From assembly GCA_034432595.1 (NCBI GenBank), contig DAOUBT010000088.1:1-40734 (forward strand): a stretch of 40,734 nucleotides of DNA. Reading direction: 5' to 3'. A program made the translations under genes and the position numbers. The number at the start of each line of letters is the position of its first letter. The stretch's first letter is position 1. Under the pieces are notes generated by a model. That model had not been told where the DNA came from. It saw nothing but the letters and a program-made list of their open reading frames with translations, and did not search any database. This document shows positions 8,619 through 17,045 of the stretch, one piece after another. Source of the DNA: DAOTZR01 sp034432595 (GTDB taxonomy: Bacteria; Chloroflexota; Anaerolineae; B4-G1; SLSP01).

Positions 8619-8646
8619 TTGACTCCTTGCTATCCGCGCTTATACT
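8619..8646 (+). promoter_or_regulatory. Candidate coaX promoter
   Basis: TTGACT at 8619-8624 and TATACT at 8641-8646 have a 16-base spacer, about 43 bases before the coaX start. This is a good match to the vegetative sigma-70 consensus. Confidence 0.6.
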
Positions 8647-8688
8647 TGGTTGGAAACGCTCAGGCAAGTCACACTTCATGGAGGCGTT

Positions 8689-9453
8689 ATGTTGTGGGTG
8701 ATTGACATTGGGAATACCAACATCGTGCTCGGCGTCCATGATGGGCGCTCCTGGCTGCACCTGTGGCGTGTGCAGACGCAACGGGACAAAATGCCCGATG
8801 AATACGCGGTGCTCTTTCGTGCTTTGCTGCAAGAAGCCAACCTTACGCCAGCGCAGCTCACGCGCGCGGTGATCAGCAGCGTGGTGCCGCCGCTCACCGC
8901 CACCCTTGCGGAAGTGGTGCAGCGTCTGTGCGGCTTTACGCCTCTCATCATTGGCCCGCATCTGGATACGGGCATCCGCATCCTGTTGGACAACCCGCTG
9001 GAAATCGGCAGTGACCTGCTGGCCAATGCCGTGGCGGCCCACCATCGTGTGGGCGGGGCGTGCATCGTGGTGGACTTTGGCACGGCGACGACTGTGATTG
9101 CCGTTTCGGAGCGCGGGGAGTTTCTCGGCGGCGCCATCGCACCGGGTTTGAAGCTGGCCGTGGCAGCTCTGGCCGGCGGGACGGCGCAACTGCCGGCCAT
9201 CCCTCTGGCTGCGCCGCCGCGCGCCATCGGGACCGGGACCGTCAGCGCCATCCAATCCGGCATCGTGTACGGCTACCTGGGCCTGGTGGAAGGATTGGTC
9301 AGGCGTTTCCGCACCGAAATGGGCTGCGAGGCCCCTGTTATCGCTACCGGCGGTCTCTCCGGCTTGATGGCGCAGCATACCGATTTGTTTGTCGCGGTGG
9401 ACGTGGGCCTGACTCTGGAGGGCATTCGTCTCATCGCGGAACGGAATAGGTGA
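8689..9453 (+). CDS. coaX: Type III pantothenate kinase
   Basis: This 254-residue protein catalyses the first step of coenzyme A synthesis, ATP-dependent phosphorylation of pantothenate. Type III hallmarks are present: the phosphate-binding N-terminus DIGNTNIVLG (D6 to G15), a GSDLLANAVAA block near 107-117, and DFGTATT at 129-135 with the catalytic-region Asp. The usual GADR is GSDL here, a small deviation. Length is typical for the family (about 255). I chose ATG 8689 because GGAGG lies just upstream. The gene stands alone, converging with the amino-acid transporter genes across a shared terminator. Confidence 0.93.
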   Translation: MLWVIDIGNTNIVLGVHDGRSWLHLWRVQTQRDKMPDEYAVLFRALLQEANLTPAQLTRAVISSVVPPLTATLAEVVQRLCGFTPLIIGPHLDTGIRILLDNPLEIGSDLLANAVAAHHRVGGACIVVDFGTATTVIAVSERGEFLGGAIAPGLKLAVAALAGGTAQLPAIPLAAPPRAIGTGTVSAIQSGIVYGYLGLVEGLVRRFRTEMGCEAPVIATGGLSGLMAQHTDLFVAVDVGLTLEGIRLIAERNR

Positions 9454-9485
9454 ACGAGGGGACCCGCTCTTTCTGCCCGGTTTAC

Positions 9486-9642
9486 GTAGCTCCCCAACCT
9501 GTCTGGGTTACGCTGCAATAGACCCTTGAGGCGGGGTAGGGCTGGGCGAAGGCATGGCCTTTGCCCGTCCCAGGTTCACGGTCGCGACCTGAGAACGCGC
9601 AAGCCCGGTTAAAAACCTCAGCGGCGATTGCTAAGCAGTTAC
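9486..9642 (+). repeat. Repeat family 1, copy A
   Basis: This 157-base non-coding element has the family's right end (CTAAGCAGTTAC), a divergent left end (GTAGCTCC), the block GGTTACG.TGC.ATAG...TT.AGGC.GGGTA, and the palindromic core GGGCGAAGGCATGGCCTTTGCCC at about 9543-9565. It is shorter in the middle than copies B to D. It ends directly against the A-run of the coaX/permease terminator. Confidence 0.75.
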
Positions 9643-9678
9643 AAAAAAGGGCACAGTCTTGCTTGACTGTGCCCTTTT
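9643..9678 (-). terminator. Rho-independent terminator of the amino-acid ABC operon
   Basis: A 14-bp perfect stem (AAAAGGGCACAGTC at 9645-9658 with its complement at 9665-9678) and a 6-base loop are followed on the minus strand by a run of six T. It lies 15 bases after the permease stop codon. The + strand has only four T, so it may also serve coaX weakly. Confidence 0.85.
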
Positions 9679-9693
9679 GCCTGCTTCGTCAGG

Positions 9694-10407
9694 CTACGTC
9701 CTATCGAACTCCACCTCAAGCCCCGGAATGCGGAAGCGCGCCTCCACGCGGCCCATGATCCAACTCAAGGCCATGACGATGAGCAGGTAGATCAGCCCGA
9801 CATAAGGGAGCATGAGCATGGGGTTGTAGTAGGCGCTGATGATGCCGCGGATTTCGCCAAACAGGTCCTGTACGGCGATGAGGGACACAATCGAGGTGTA
9901 CTTGACCATGTAAGCCACCTCGTTCGACCAGGGCGGCAGGGCTAAGCGGATGGCTTGCGGCAGGATGATGTGGCGAATGGCTTGCAGGCGCGTCATGCCG
10001 AGCGCGCGCGCGGCAATCATCTGCCCGGAGCTGATGGCTTGCAGCGCTCCACGGAAGTATTCCGCCTGATACGCGCCACTGTTCAACCCCAAAGCCACAT
10101 AAGCCGCGGTGAAAGGCTCCAGGGTGAGCAGATTGGGCGGCAGGCCCAGAGAGGCCAGGAAGCGGCTCACCCCCACATCCGAAAGACCGTAGTAGATGAT
10201 GAAAAGCTGTACCAGCAGCGGCGTGCCCCGGAAGAGTTCCACATAAGCCACTGCCGGCACTTTGGCCCAGCGCGGCCCATACACGCGCAGCAACGCCGTC
10301 GGCAGCCCGATCACCAGCCCGATGAGCAGCGAAAGCGCGCTAATCTGCATGGTGACAAGCAGTCCGCGCCAGGTCGCTTCCAATACTTGCGCCCAGAAGT
10401 CGTTCAT
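9694..10407 (-). CDS. Polar amino-acid ABC transporter permease
   Basis: This 237-residue integral membrane protein of the HisM/GlnP family would form the channel of an importer for a polar amino acid. It has five or so hydrophobic segments, the N-terminal GLLVTMQIS start, ELFRGTPLLVQLFIIYYG, and the EAA-type loop RALGMTRLQAIRHIILPQA that contacts the ATPase. I chose the ATG at 10407 (GGAACGGAAAG upstream); an in-frame extension would overlap the ATPase gene. It follows the ATPase gene by 16 bases. The binding protein normally encoded with it is absent, and the amino acid specificity cannot be told. Confidence 0.9.
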   Translation of the reverse strand: MNDFWAQVLEATWRGLLVTMQISALSLLIGLVIGLPTALLRVYGPRWAKVPAVAYVELFRGTPLLVQLFIIYYGLSDVGVSRFLASLGLPPNLLTLEPFTAAYVALGLNSGAYQAEYFRGALQAISSGQMIAARALGMTRLQAIRHIILPQAIRLALPPWSNEVAYMVKYTSIVSLIAVQDLFGEIRGIISAYYNPMLMLPYVGLIYLLIVMALSWIMGRVEARFRIPGLEVEFDRT

Positions 10408-10423
10408 GCTCTTTCCGTTCCTT

Positions 10424-11173
10424 TTAACCGTGGATTTCGGTGATGCGGCCCAGAAATTCGCGCGTGCGCGGCACCCTGGGATTGCGGAAAAGCTGCTCCG
10501 GCGACCCTTCCTCCACGATGTGGCCGTGCTCCATGAACACGATGCGATTGGCCACATCGCGCGCGAAGCCCATTTCGTGCGAGACGACCAGCATCGTCAT
10601 GTGCTCTTCGGCCAGCTTTTTCATCACATTGAGCACCTCGCCGATGAGTTCCGGGTCTAAGGCGGAGGTCGGCTCATCGAAAAGCATCACCTTGGGATTC
10701 ATGGCCAGGGCGCGCGCGATGGCGACGCGCTGCTTTTGCCCGCCGGAAAGCAGCCCCGGATAAGCATCGGCTTTTTCCAGCAGCCCGACGCGCTCCAACT
10801 CGAACAGGGCGAGCTTACGAGCTTCTTCGCGGGGCATCTTTTTCACGTGGATCAGGCCCGACATCACATTCTCCAGCGCGGTGAGGTGGGGGAAAAGATT
10901 AAACTCCTGAAACACCATGCCCACCTGCGCGCGGATGGCGTTGATGTTGGTTTTGGGGGACGTGACCTCTTGCCCATCCACCCACACCTGTCCGCGGTCG
11001 GGGTAGGTGAGGAGGTTGACACAGCGCAACAGGGTGCTTTTGCCCGTGCCGCTCGGCCCGATGATGACGACCACCTCGCCTTTGTGGACGTCCAATGAAA
11101 CACCCTTGAGGACTTCGTTGTTGCCATAACGTTTGTGGATATCCACCAGCCTTACAATCGGTTCTTCATTCAT
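10424..11173 (-). CDS. Polar amino-acid ABC transporter ATP-binding protein
   Basis: This 249-residue ATPase of the GlnQ/HisP family energises the permease encoded just downstream. All ABC motifs are intact: Walker A GPSGTGKST (39-47), Q-loop FQEFNLFPH (88-96), signature LSGGQ (142-146), Walker B with D166-E167, and a switch His in VVSHEMGFA. The start has AGGAG 8 bases upstream. Upstream lie 529 bases without a gene that hold repeat copy B; no solute-binding protein is present. Confidence 0.93.
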   Translation of the reverse strand: MNEEPIVRLVDIHKRYGNNEVLKGVSLDVHKGEVVVIIGPSGTGKSTLLRCVNLLTYPDRGQVWVDGQEVTSPKTNINAIRAQVGMVFQEFNLFPHLTALENVMSGLIHVKKMPREEARKLALFELERVGLLEKADAYPGLLSGGQKQRVAIARALAMNPKVMLFDEPTSALDPELIGEVLNVMKKLAEEHMTMLVVSHEMGFARDVANRIVFMEHGHIVEEGSPEQLFRNPRVPRTREFLGRITEIHG

Positions 11174-11387
11174 GGATAAGAACTCCTGTTAAAAATGAAA
11201 TCCTGCGTTTGGGCGTAAGGCCGTTCTATGCCGCCGTGAAAGCGGAAAAGCGCCTTGGGGAACGATGCGCCACCGCCGTCTGCGGCAAAAAACGAACCTT
11301 TTCCGCGCTGGAATACGCTGTTGGTTTTTCCGGATCGGCCTGGTCTGGCTCAGACCGCTGCCATCACCGGTCCGTTATATCGGCTTT

Positions 11388-11582
11388 GTAACGGCTTACC
11401 TTCAGCACCAGAACAGCGCTTGAGATCGCCGCTGGCGCGATTTTAACCGCCAGCCTGAATAGGGTATCCGCTGATAGCAACGCCCTTTGGGTGGCCTGTG
11501 TGGGCGAAGGCATTACCTTCGCCTACCCCTATCCCGCCCGGAGGTTCTATCGCACCGTAACCCCGACAGAACGAGCCGTTAC
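11388..11582 (-). repeat. Repeat family 1, copy B (inverted)
   Basis: This 195-base element has the best-kept ends in the window: GTAACGGCTT at 11388 and GAGCCGTTAC ending at 11582, a 9-bp perfect terminal inverted repeat. The palindromic core lies at 11500-11526. Read on the minus strand it aligns with copies C and D along its length. No open frame of note is inside. The rest of the gap 11174-11702 shows no gene; a similar CCGGTCCGTT..ATCGGC block appears on both sides (near 11367 and 11629). No clear target duplication is seen. Confidence 0.8.
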
Positions 11583-11702
11583 TCGGTTTTGTCCGTTTTT
11601 CCAAATCGGTCCAGAAGTGCCGGCCTGTCCGGTCCGTTTGATCGGCCCGGATAAGCCCGCTTCGGATGCTGCGGCGTTCCTCAAGCTTCCTGCTCAGGTC
11701 TG

Positions 11703-12170
11703 CTAACCCTGCCCCTCGCTCATAGCGCGCAGGTTTTGATTGGCCTCACGCAATTTGCTCATCAGCTCCGCTGCCATCCGGCGCATGATGCGGAAGCCGA
11801 TTTCCGGGTAATCTTCCGCTAAGCGCGCCAAGCGCTTGCCGGGGATGCGCAAGAGTGTGCCGTCGTGCAGGCAGCGCGCGCTTGCGGAGCGGCGGCCTTC
11901 CTCAATGAGCACCGTTTCGCCGAAGATTTGCCCCGGTCCCAGCACCGAAAGGCGCAGCGGTGGCTTGCCCGGCGGATCGAGCACGATTTCCACGTCCCCG
12001 CGGGCGATGATGTAGAGCGCGTCACCGGCTTCATCGAGGTGAAAGATTTCCTGCCCTGCGACGACGTTCATCTCCTCACAGATCATCAACACCAGGTCCA
12101 GATGAATCTCGTTGAGGTCTTTGAACAGGTAGGTGGTTCTGAGTATTTGCTTGCTTTCGCTCAGGTGCAT
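11703..12170 (-). CDS. Stand-alone cyclic-nucleotide-binding domain protein
   Basis: This 155-residue protein is a single cNMP-binding (CAP/PKA regulatory) domain. It begins with helices (LFKDLNEIHLDLVLMICEE), then the beta roll with GDALYIIARGDVEIVL, and the phosphate-binding cassette FGETVLIEEGRRSASARC, close to the FGE.AL....R.A pattern. No helix-turn-helix follows, so it is not a Crp-type regulator. It ends with a helix (MSKLREANQNLRAM). It is the last gene of a four-gene operon, with GGAGAGGAGG upstream. The ligand (cAMP, cGMP or none) is unknown. Confidence 0.88.
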   Translation of the reverse strand: MHLSESKQILRTTYLFKDLNEIHLDLVLMICEEMNVVAGQEIFHLDEAGDALYIIARGDVEIVLDPPGKPPLRLSVLGPGQIFGETVLIEEGRRSASARCLHDGTLLRIPGKRLARLAEDYPEIGFRIMRRMAAELMSKLREANQNLRAMSEGQG

Positions 12171-12193
12171 GCTTTCCTCCTCTCCGTGACCGC

Positions 12194-12685
12194 TCAGTTT
12201 ATTTTAACGTACCAGAGATCGCCCGTGCGCAGGTCGAGCATGGCGTAGCCCGCCTCGTTCAGGTCGAGTGGGCGCGCTAAGGAACCGGGATTGATCACGC
12301 GCGTTTTGCCGATATGCTCATCCCGGCGGCGATGGGTGTGCCCGTGGATGACGTAAGTATACATGCCGGAACGGATGGCCTGTTGCAGGCGGGCAGTATC
12401 GTTGCCGTGGAGCAGGGCGATGCTGTACCCGCTGATGTGCAGGTGATGGAAGGCTGCATAGCGTCCAACACCAAACTGCGCCCTCACCGCTTCTTCCAGG
12501 CCGGATTCGTCCATGTTGCCGCTTGCGATCCACAGGTCAAAGCCTTCCAGGTAAGGGAGGGCTTCGGCCCCCGTGAGATCGCCCGCGTGCAGGACGACGC
12601 GGACCTCATCGGCGCGGAGCTGTTCGGCGGCGCGCTTCATCCGTCCGAAGCTGTTGTGGGTGTCGGCCATGATTGCAATGCGCAT
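12194..12685 (-). CDS. YfcE/MJ0936-type metallophosphoesterase
   Basis: This 163-residue calcineurin-like phosphoesterase has all metal-binding motifs: D8-x-H10, GD (D36), GN (N57), H93, GHTH (115-118) and NPGS (132-135). These enzymes hydrolyse phosphodiester bonds, often cyclic nucleotides in vitro, with Mn or Ni. It lies 3 bases after the peptidase-like gene and 23 bases before the cyclic-nucleotide-binding gene. This suggests a shared nucleotide-signalling theme (inference). Length is typical. Confidence 0.92.
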   Translation of the reverse strand: MRIAIMADTHNSFGRMKRAAEQLRADEVRVVLHAGDLTGAEALPYLEGFDLWIASGNMDESGLEEAVRAQFGVGRYAAFHHLHISGYSIALLHGNDTARLQQAIRSGMYTYVIHGHTHRRRDEHIGKTRVINPGSLARPLDLNEAGYAMLDLRTGDLWYVKIN

Positions 12686-12688
12686 TGC

Positions 12689-13426
12689 TTACCAGGGTCC
12701 CCTATCCCATAAAGCTTTGTAATAAAGATGTCGATAGCCATCCACGCGCTGATAGGTATAGCCGGGGGTGGGGCAGCGCGCTCCATCCACCGTGACCGCC
12801 ATGCGCCCAATCTGTTCCCAGGCCGCGAGGAAGTCGTCGTAAGTATAGTACTTGATTTTGGCATCGTAGGCGTCGGCCATGTAGAGGCCGCCACTGTCGT
12901 AGCCCAGGACGACGAAGCTGTGTTCGTGGCGCACGACCGGCACTTCCTTGCCGGCGGCGGTCTTCCACAGGATGACCGGTGAGAGGCGCATCCCGTAAGT
13001 GGCCCATACAATCACAGGCCGCCCTGCGGCAACTTCGGCCTTAAGCTCGCGCAGCGTGTAGCCGTAATGGGCCTGCGCGTTCAGGCCGACGCGGCGCAGC
13101 ATCTGCGCGATCGGGTCCGCATAGACGCCGTAACCAACCGGCGGAAGGCTGCCGGGGAGTGCGTCTAAGCTGCCCACAAAGCCGCGATTCGGATCGTCGG
13201 AGTAGGGGAGGAGTTTCGTCATTTCTACTTCGACGATGGGAATACCCCAGAAACGCGCCACATCGGTGGCGGAACGAATCTCGCAGCTCATGGGACGTTG
13301 CTGCGGGTAAGGATCAAAGCCTTCGATGAAGGTTTCCTCCGGACCGGTTCCCTGCGGCAGCGGAATCAACAGGTTCAGGGCGAGCAGGAGGCTGCCGAAC
13401 CAGGTGACCAGGGATGTCCACGCCAT
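12689..13426 (-). CDS. C39-like (papain-type) peptidase, membrane-anchored or secreted
   Basis: This 245-residue protein has an N-terminal hydrophobic segment (residues 5-23) followed by a domain like the C39_2 peptidases. The probable triad is C48 in PMSCE, H169 in HEHSFVVLGYD, and D185 in LYMADAYD. The Gln of the oxyanion hole would be Q42 or Q43. Such proteins are often extracellular cysteine proteases or inactive relatives. It is tightly packed between the CBS-ACT and phosphoesterase genes (6 and 3 bases). The substrate is unknown. Confidence 0.82.
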   Translation of the reverse strand: MAWTSLVTWFGSLLLALNLLIPLPQGTGPEETFIEGFDPYPQQRPMSCEIRSATDVARFWGIPIVEVEMTKLLPYSDDPNRGFVGSLDALPGSLPPVGYGVYADPIAQMLRRVGLNAQAHYGYTLRELKAEVAAGRPVIVWATYGMRLSPVILWKTAAGKEVPVVRHEHSFVVLGYDSGGLYMADAYDAKIKYYTYDDFLAAWEQIGRMAVTVDGARCPTPGYTYQRVDGYRHLYYKALWDRGPW

Positions 13427-13432
13427 GGGCCG

Positions 13433-14080
13433 CTAAGCGATGGTGCGCAGGTCTATGATCGTGTAGCCCGGCTCTGTGAAGATGGCGCGCACGCTCGCCT
13501 CGTCCAGGTTGCGAATCTTGAGGGTGACAATGGCCTGACTGGGATCGGTGCCGGAGAAGGTGCCCAGGGCGATGATGTCCCCATTCTTTTCGGCGATGGC
13601 GGCGCTGATGTGGCTGAGAACGCCCGGACGATCCGGCACTTCGGCGGTGATGCGCACGCCCTTCTCGCGCGCCGCAAGCATGTCCAGCAGGGTCTTGAAG
13701 ATGTCGGTCTCGGTGATGATGCCGACGAGCTTTCCATCCTTCACCACAGGCAGCGCGCCGATTTTGTTCTGCGCCATGATGAGCGCGGCCTCTTCGATGG
13801 GGACATCTTCGCTAATCGAGATGACCTTGCGGGACATGACTTCTTCGACCTTGAGCTTGGAGAGGAGGTAGCCAATTTCGTACACGCTCAGGCTGGTGGC
13901 GGGCGACGGGGAGGCGTAGAGCAGGTCCTTCTCGGAGACGATGCCGACCAGGCGGCCCTCCCGGTCAATCACCGGTAGACGGCGGATTTTGTTGATGCGG
14001 ATGAGGTTGAGCGCGTCTGAAACGGAGGTCGAGGGCGCAATGGTGATAACTTTGGTGGTCATGTGGTTCTTAACGAGCAT
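13433..14080 (-). CDS. CBS-pair and ACT domain protein (AcuB-like)
   Basis: This 215-residue protein contains two CBS repeats (about residues 5-60 and 75-130, e.g. VSDALNLIRINKIRRLPVID and PIEEAALIMAQNKIGALPVV) and a C-terminal ACT domain (ITAEVPDRPGVLSHISAAIA). CBS pairs bind adenine nucleotides and ACT domains bind amino acids, so it is probably a metabolic sensor. I chose the ATG at 14080 because GGGAGG lies just upstream; an extension to 14134 adds unrelated residues. It is the first gene of the minus-strand operon 14080-11703. Confidence 0.87.
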   Translation of the reverse strand: MLVKNHMTTKVITIAPSTSVSDALNLIRINKIRRLPVIDREGRLVGIVSEKDLLYASPSPATSLSVYEIGYLLSKLKVEEVMSRKVISISEDVPIEEAALIMAQNKIGALPVVKDGKLVGIITETDIFKTLLDMLAAREKGVRITAEVPDRPGVLSHISAAIAEKNGDIIALGTFSGTDPSQAIVTLKIRNLDEASVRAIFTEPGYTIIDLRTIA

Positions 14081-14177
14081 AAAGTCCCTCCCTTGAGAAA
14101 ATGATGTCATCAGGGCGCTGCTGCGTCCCTGCATTACGATAGCACATCTTAGCGGAATAGCAAACGGCGCCGGGGCG

Positions 14178-14203
14178 TGTTATAATGCCAGAGTACTCTG
14201 GCA
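14178..14203 (+). promoter_or_regulatory. Extended -10 promoter with overlapping perfect palindrome
   Basis: TGTTATAAT at 14178-14186 is an extended -10 element. The 18-base perfect palindrome TGCCAGAGTACTCTGGCA at 14186-14203 shares its first base with the -10 box and covers the expected transcription start. No good -35 box is present (TAGCAA at 14158-14163), as is usual for extended -10 promoters. The position is that of a repressor operator, or of a hairpin at the 5' end of the mRNA. Confidence 0.6.
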
Positions 14204-14216
14204 TACGGAGGCTGAT

Positions 14217-15740
14217 ATGACGATGGGACGTTTGTATGGGACGGCTTTCATCAGCGGTCTGGTGTCGCTGGCGTTAGAGCTGGCGGCCTCGCGGCTGTTG
14301 GGGCCGACTTTCGGCACCACCGAACTCATCTGGTCGGTGGTGATTGGGTTGATTTTGCTCTATTTCGCCATTGGCTACACCATCGGTGGACGCTGGGCTG
14401 ACCGCTCTCCAGAGCCGGCCACGCTCTACACCATCATTATCGCTGCCGGGGTGAGCATCGCTGCCCTGCCTTTCCTGGCGCGGCCCGTGTTGCTGCTTGG
14501 ACAGGCCGGCGCGCGGATGTGGGACATCGGGCGCGTGGTGGGGCCTTTTATCGCCGTATTGGTGCTTTTTTCGGTGCCGATTACGCTCCTGGCCTGCGTC
14601 TCGCCCTTCGTCATCCGCTTAGCCATGCGCGATGTGCACGCGGCTGGTGTGACCAGCGGCAAGATTTATGCGATTTCGACCGCTGGCAGCTTCCTGGGCA
14701 CGTTTTTGCCCAATCTCGTGCTCGTGCCCACCCTGGGGACGCACCGCACCTTTCTGTTCCTGGCCTTGCTCACCCTGGTCACAGGGCTTAGCGGGTTGTG
14801 GGGGACGGCGCGCGCACGCTTCTGGAAGCTGGTGTGGTTATTGCCGCTGGGATTGCTGCTTTTCGCTTACCGTCCCACGTGGATTAAGCCCACAGCCGGT
14901 CTGATTTACGAGGAAGAATCCACCTACAACTTCATTCAAGTGCTGGAGCATGAAGGGAACCGCTATCTCTTGCTCAACGAGGGGCAGGGGCTGCATTCGG
15001 TTTACTTCCCCGATAAGCTCCTCACGCAGGGAACGTGGGATTACTTCCTGACCGCGCCGTATTTCAACCCTGCGCCTTATACGCAGGACGAGGTGCGCAG
15101 CCTCCTGGTGGTTGGGTTGGCGTGCGGTACAATTCCCGCGCAGTACACGGCTGTTTACGGCCCCATTCGCATAGATGGGGTAGAAATTGACCCGGCCATT
15201 GTGCGCGTGGGGCAGCGCTTCTTCGCCATGACGCAGCCCAATCTCACGCCGATTGTGGACGACGGGCGTACCTATCTGAACACCACATCGGAAACCTATG
15301 ACGTGATTGCCGTGGATGCCTACCGCCTGCCGTACATTCCCTGGCATTTAACGACGGTGGAGTTTTTCACCGCGGCGCGGGAGCATCTCACGGAGCGCGG
15401 GGTGGTAGCGATTAACGTCGGTCACACGCCGGAAGATTGGCGGCTGGTCAAGGCGCTGGCGACCACGATGGGGCAGGTCTTCCCTTCCGTGCACGTGATT
15501 GCCGTGCCCGGCACCTTCAACGCCATCATCGTGGCCTCAAAGCAGCCCTCGCGTGTCGAGGATTTCCAGGCCAACGCGCAGCTCCTGACGCATCCCGCCC
15601 TGCAAAACGTCGCACAGCGCACGCTGGCCAACATCGTGCCGCTGGAGCTGGATGGGATGGTGCTGACGGATGACCGTGCTCCCATCGAGGCCCTGACCGA
15701 CGTGCTGGTGATGCAGTATCTGTTGGGAGGAGCAAACTGA
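14217..15740 (+). CDS. Fused membrane/spermidine synthase-like protein
   Basis: This 507-residue protein has an N-terminal membrane domain of about seven helices (residues 8-220), starting with SGLVSLALELAASRLLGPTFG, a hallmark of the fused MFS/spermidine synthase family. It is followed by a spermidine synthase-like Rossmann domain (VVGLACGTIPAQY, DGVEIDPAIVRVGQRFF near residue 322, VDAYRLPYIPWHL). The aminopropyltransferase gate motif with SSDP is not seen, so polyamine synthesis is unproven; methyltransferase-like or other functions are possible. GGAGG lies 7 bases before the ATG. It is expressed divergently from the CBS-ACT operon and is followed by the DUF3048 gene. Confidence 0.85.
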   Translation: MTMGRLYGTAFISGLVSLALELAASRLLGPTFGTTELIWSVVIGLILLYFAIGYTIGGRWADRSPEPATLYTIIIAAGVSIAALPFLARPVLLLGQAGARMWDIGRVVGPFIAVLVLFSVPITLLACVSPFVIRLAMRDVHAAGVTSGKIYAISTAGSFLGTFLPNLVLVPTLGTHRTFLFLALLTLVTGLSGLWGTARARFWKLVWLLPLGLLLFAYRPTWIKPTAGLIYEEESTYNFIQVLEHEGNRYLLLNEGQGLHSVYFPDKLLTQGTWDYFLTAPYFNPAPYTQDEVRSLLVVGLACGTIPAQYTAVYGPIRIDGVEIDPAIVRVGQRFFAMTQPNLTPIVDDGRTYLNTTSETYDVIAVDAYRLPYIPWHLTTVEFFTAAREHLTERGVVAINVGHTPEDWRLVKALATTMGQVFPSVHVIAVPGTFNAIIVASKQPSRVEDFQANAQLLTHPALQNVAQRTLANIVPLELDGMVLTDDRAPIEALTDVLVMQYLLGGAN

Positions 15741-15846
15741 AAAGCTGGGTGCAACGCTCCCGTGAGGGATGCTCAGGACACAGATGAACACGCAATTTAG
15801 CCATGAGTTGAACAAGGGAAGAGAAAAAAACCTTAAGGAGGAAGGC

Positions 15847-17022
15847 ATGAAACGCTTGAATTGGAACACGCTTTTAGCTCTGGCGGGGGTATTGGCTGCC
15901 ATAGGCCTGTTGTTGATTGCGCAGGGATGTCGCAACGCCACCCCCACCACCACGCCCACGGCGACGCCGACTGTGGCGACGCCGACGCCGACATCTGTGG
16001 CGACCGCGCTGCCGGTCACGGCCACGCCCGCCGCCACGCCGACGTCCGCGCCGACGCCTACCGCAGAACCCACCAACATCAACCCGCTCACCGGTTTGCC
16101 GGTGGAAGACCCCGCCGCGTTGGAGCGCGTCCCGCTGGCGATTAAGGTCTCCAACTCTAAGGAAACTCGTCCACAAAGTGGGCTGCAGGCCGCGGACCTG
16201 GTGTTCGAGCACATCACCGAAGGGCGCATCACGCGCTTCACGGCGATTTTCTACGGCAACACGCCAGAGCGCGTCGGTTCGGTGCGCAGCGGGCGCCTGA
16301 TTGACCTGGAGATTCCGGCCATGTATCAGGCCATGTTCGCTTACTCAGGCTCCAGTGCAGGCGTTGCCGTGCGCTACAAGAATTCGGACCTGTATCCCGC
16401 GCAGATCGTCCCCGATCTGGGGAAGCCCTATTTTTATCGCATGAGCATCCCCAACGTGGCCGTAGAGCACACCCTGTTTGCCGATCCCAAGGCGCTGTGG
16501 GAGCTGGCTGCGCAGCGTGGCCTGGGAAAACCCACTTACACCCAACGCATGAGCTTCGATGTCAACCCTCCGGCAGGTGGGACGCCGGCCAGCTTTATCA
16601 ACGTGGCCTATCTCCCCACCTACTGCCCGGCAGGCTGGAGCTATGACGCGGCGCGCGGTGTGTGGCTGCGCAGCATCGCCGGCGAGCCGCACAAAGACGC
16701 GCTCACGCGCGAGCAAATTCACGCTGCCAACGTCATCGTGCTCTTTGCCGAGCATCACGAGACCGACATCATCGAGGATGCCTTCAATCACCGCTCTATT
16801 GAGATGAAACTCATCGGCAGCGGGGACCTATTGCTTTTCCGCGACGGTCAAATGTACCGCGGGCGTTGGACGCGCGCGCAACGCAGCGACATGCTCACCT
16901 TCACCGACCCACAGGGCAATCCGCTCCCGCTCAAGCCGGGCAACACCTGGTTTGAAGTCGTCCCCTTAGAGGCGAAGTTGAACGAGGGTAAAACCGCGGG
17001 CGAGTTTGAGGTGAGCTGGTAA
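15847..17022 (+). CDS. DUF3048 (YerB-like) lipoprotein
   Basis: This 391-residue secreted lipoprotein has a signal peptide with lipobox AQGC (Cys near residue 27) and then about 45 residues of Thr/Pro/Ala-rich linker. The folded part matches the DUF3048 family: NPLTGLPVEDP, ERVPLAIKVSNS, RPQSGLQAADLVFEHITEGRITRF (given in part) and GSVRSGR. The function of the family is not established. ATG 15847 has TAAGGAGGAAGG upstream; a longer in-frame start at 15769 lacks a signal peptide. The gene lies 106 bases after the spermidine-synthase-like gene with no terminator seen, so the two may be co-transcribed. Confidence 0.9.
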   Translation: MKRLNWNTLLALAGVLAAIGLLLIAQGCRNATPTTTPTATPTVATPTPTSVATALPVTATPAATPTSAPTPTAEPTNINPLTGLPVEDPAALERVPLAIKVSNSKETRPQSGLQAADLVFEHITEGRITRFTAIFYGNTPERVGSVRSGRLIDLEIPAMYQAMFAYSGSSAGVAVRYKNSDLYPAQIVPDLGKPYFYRMSIPNVAVEHTLFADPKALWELAAQRGLGKPTYTQRMSFDVNPPAGGTPASFINVAYLPTYCPAGWSYDAARGVWLRSIAGEPHKDALTREQIHAANVIVLFAEHHETDIIEDAFNHRSIEMKLIGSGDLLLFRDGQMYRGRWTRAQRSDMLTFTDPQGNPLPLKPGNTWFEVVPLEAKLNEGKTAGEFEVSW

Positions 17023-17045
17023 GTCCGCGAAGTCCACGCATGGGA

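Noticed and set aside
11209..11706. Short frames in the gap upstream of the amino-acid ABC genes
   Set aside because: They overlap repeat copy B, have no ribosome sites and no recognisable features. A missing binding-protein gene was looked for here and not found.
14217..15740. True spermidine synthase (speE) assignment
   Set aside because: The aminopropyltransferase gate motif is not seen and half of the protein is a membrane domain, so no gene symbol is given.
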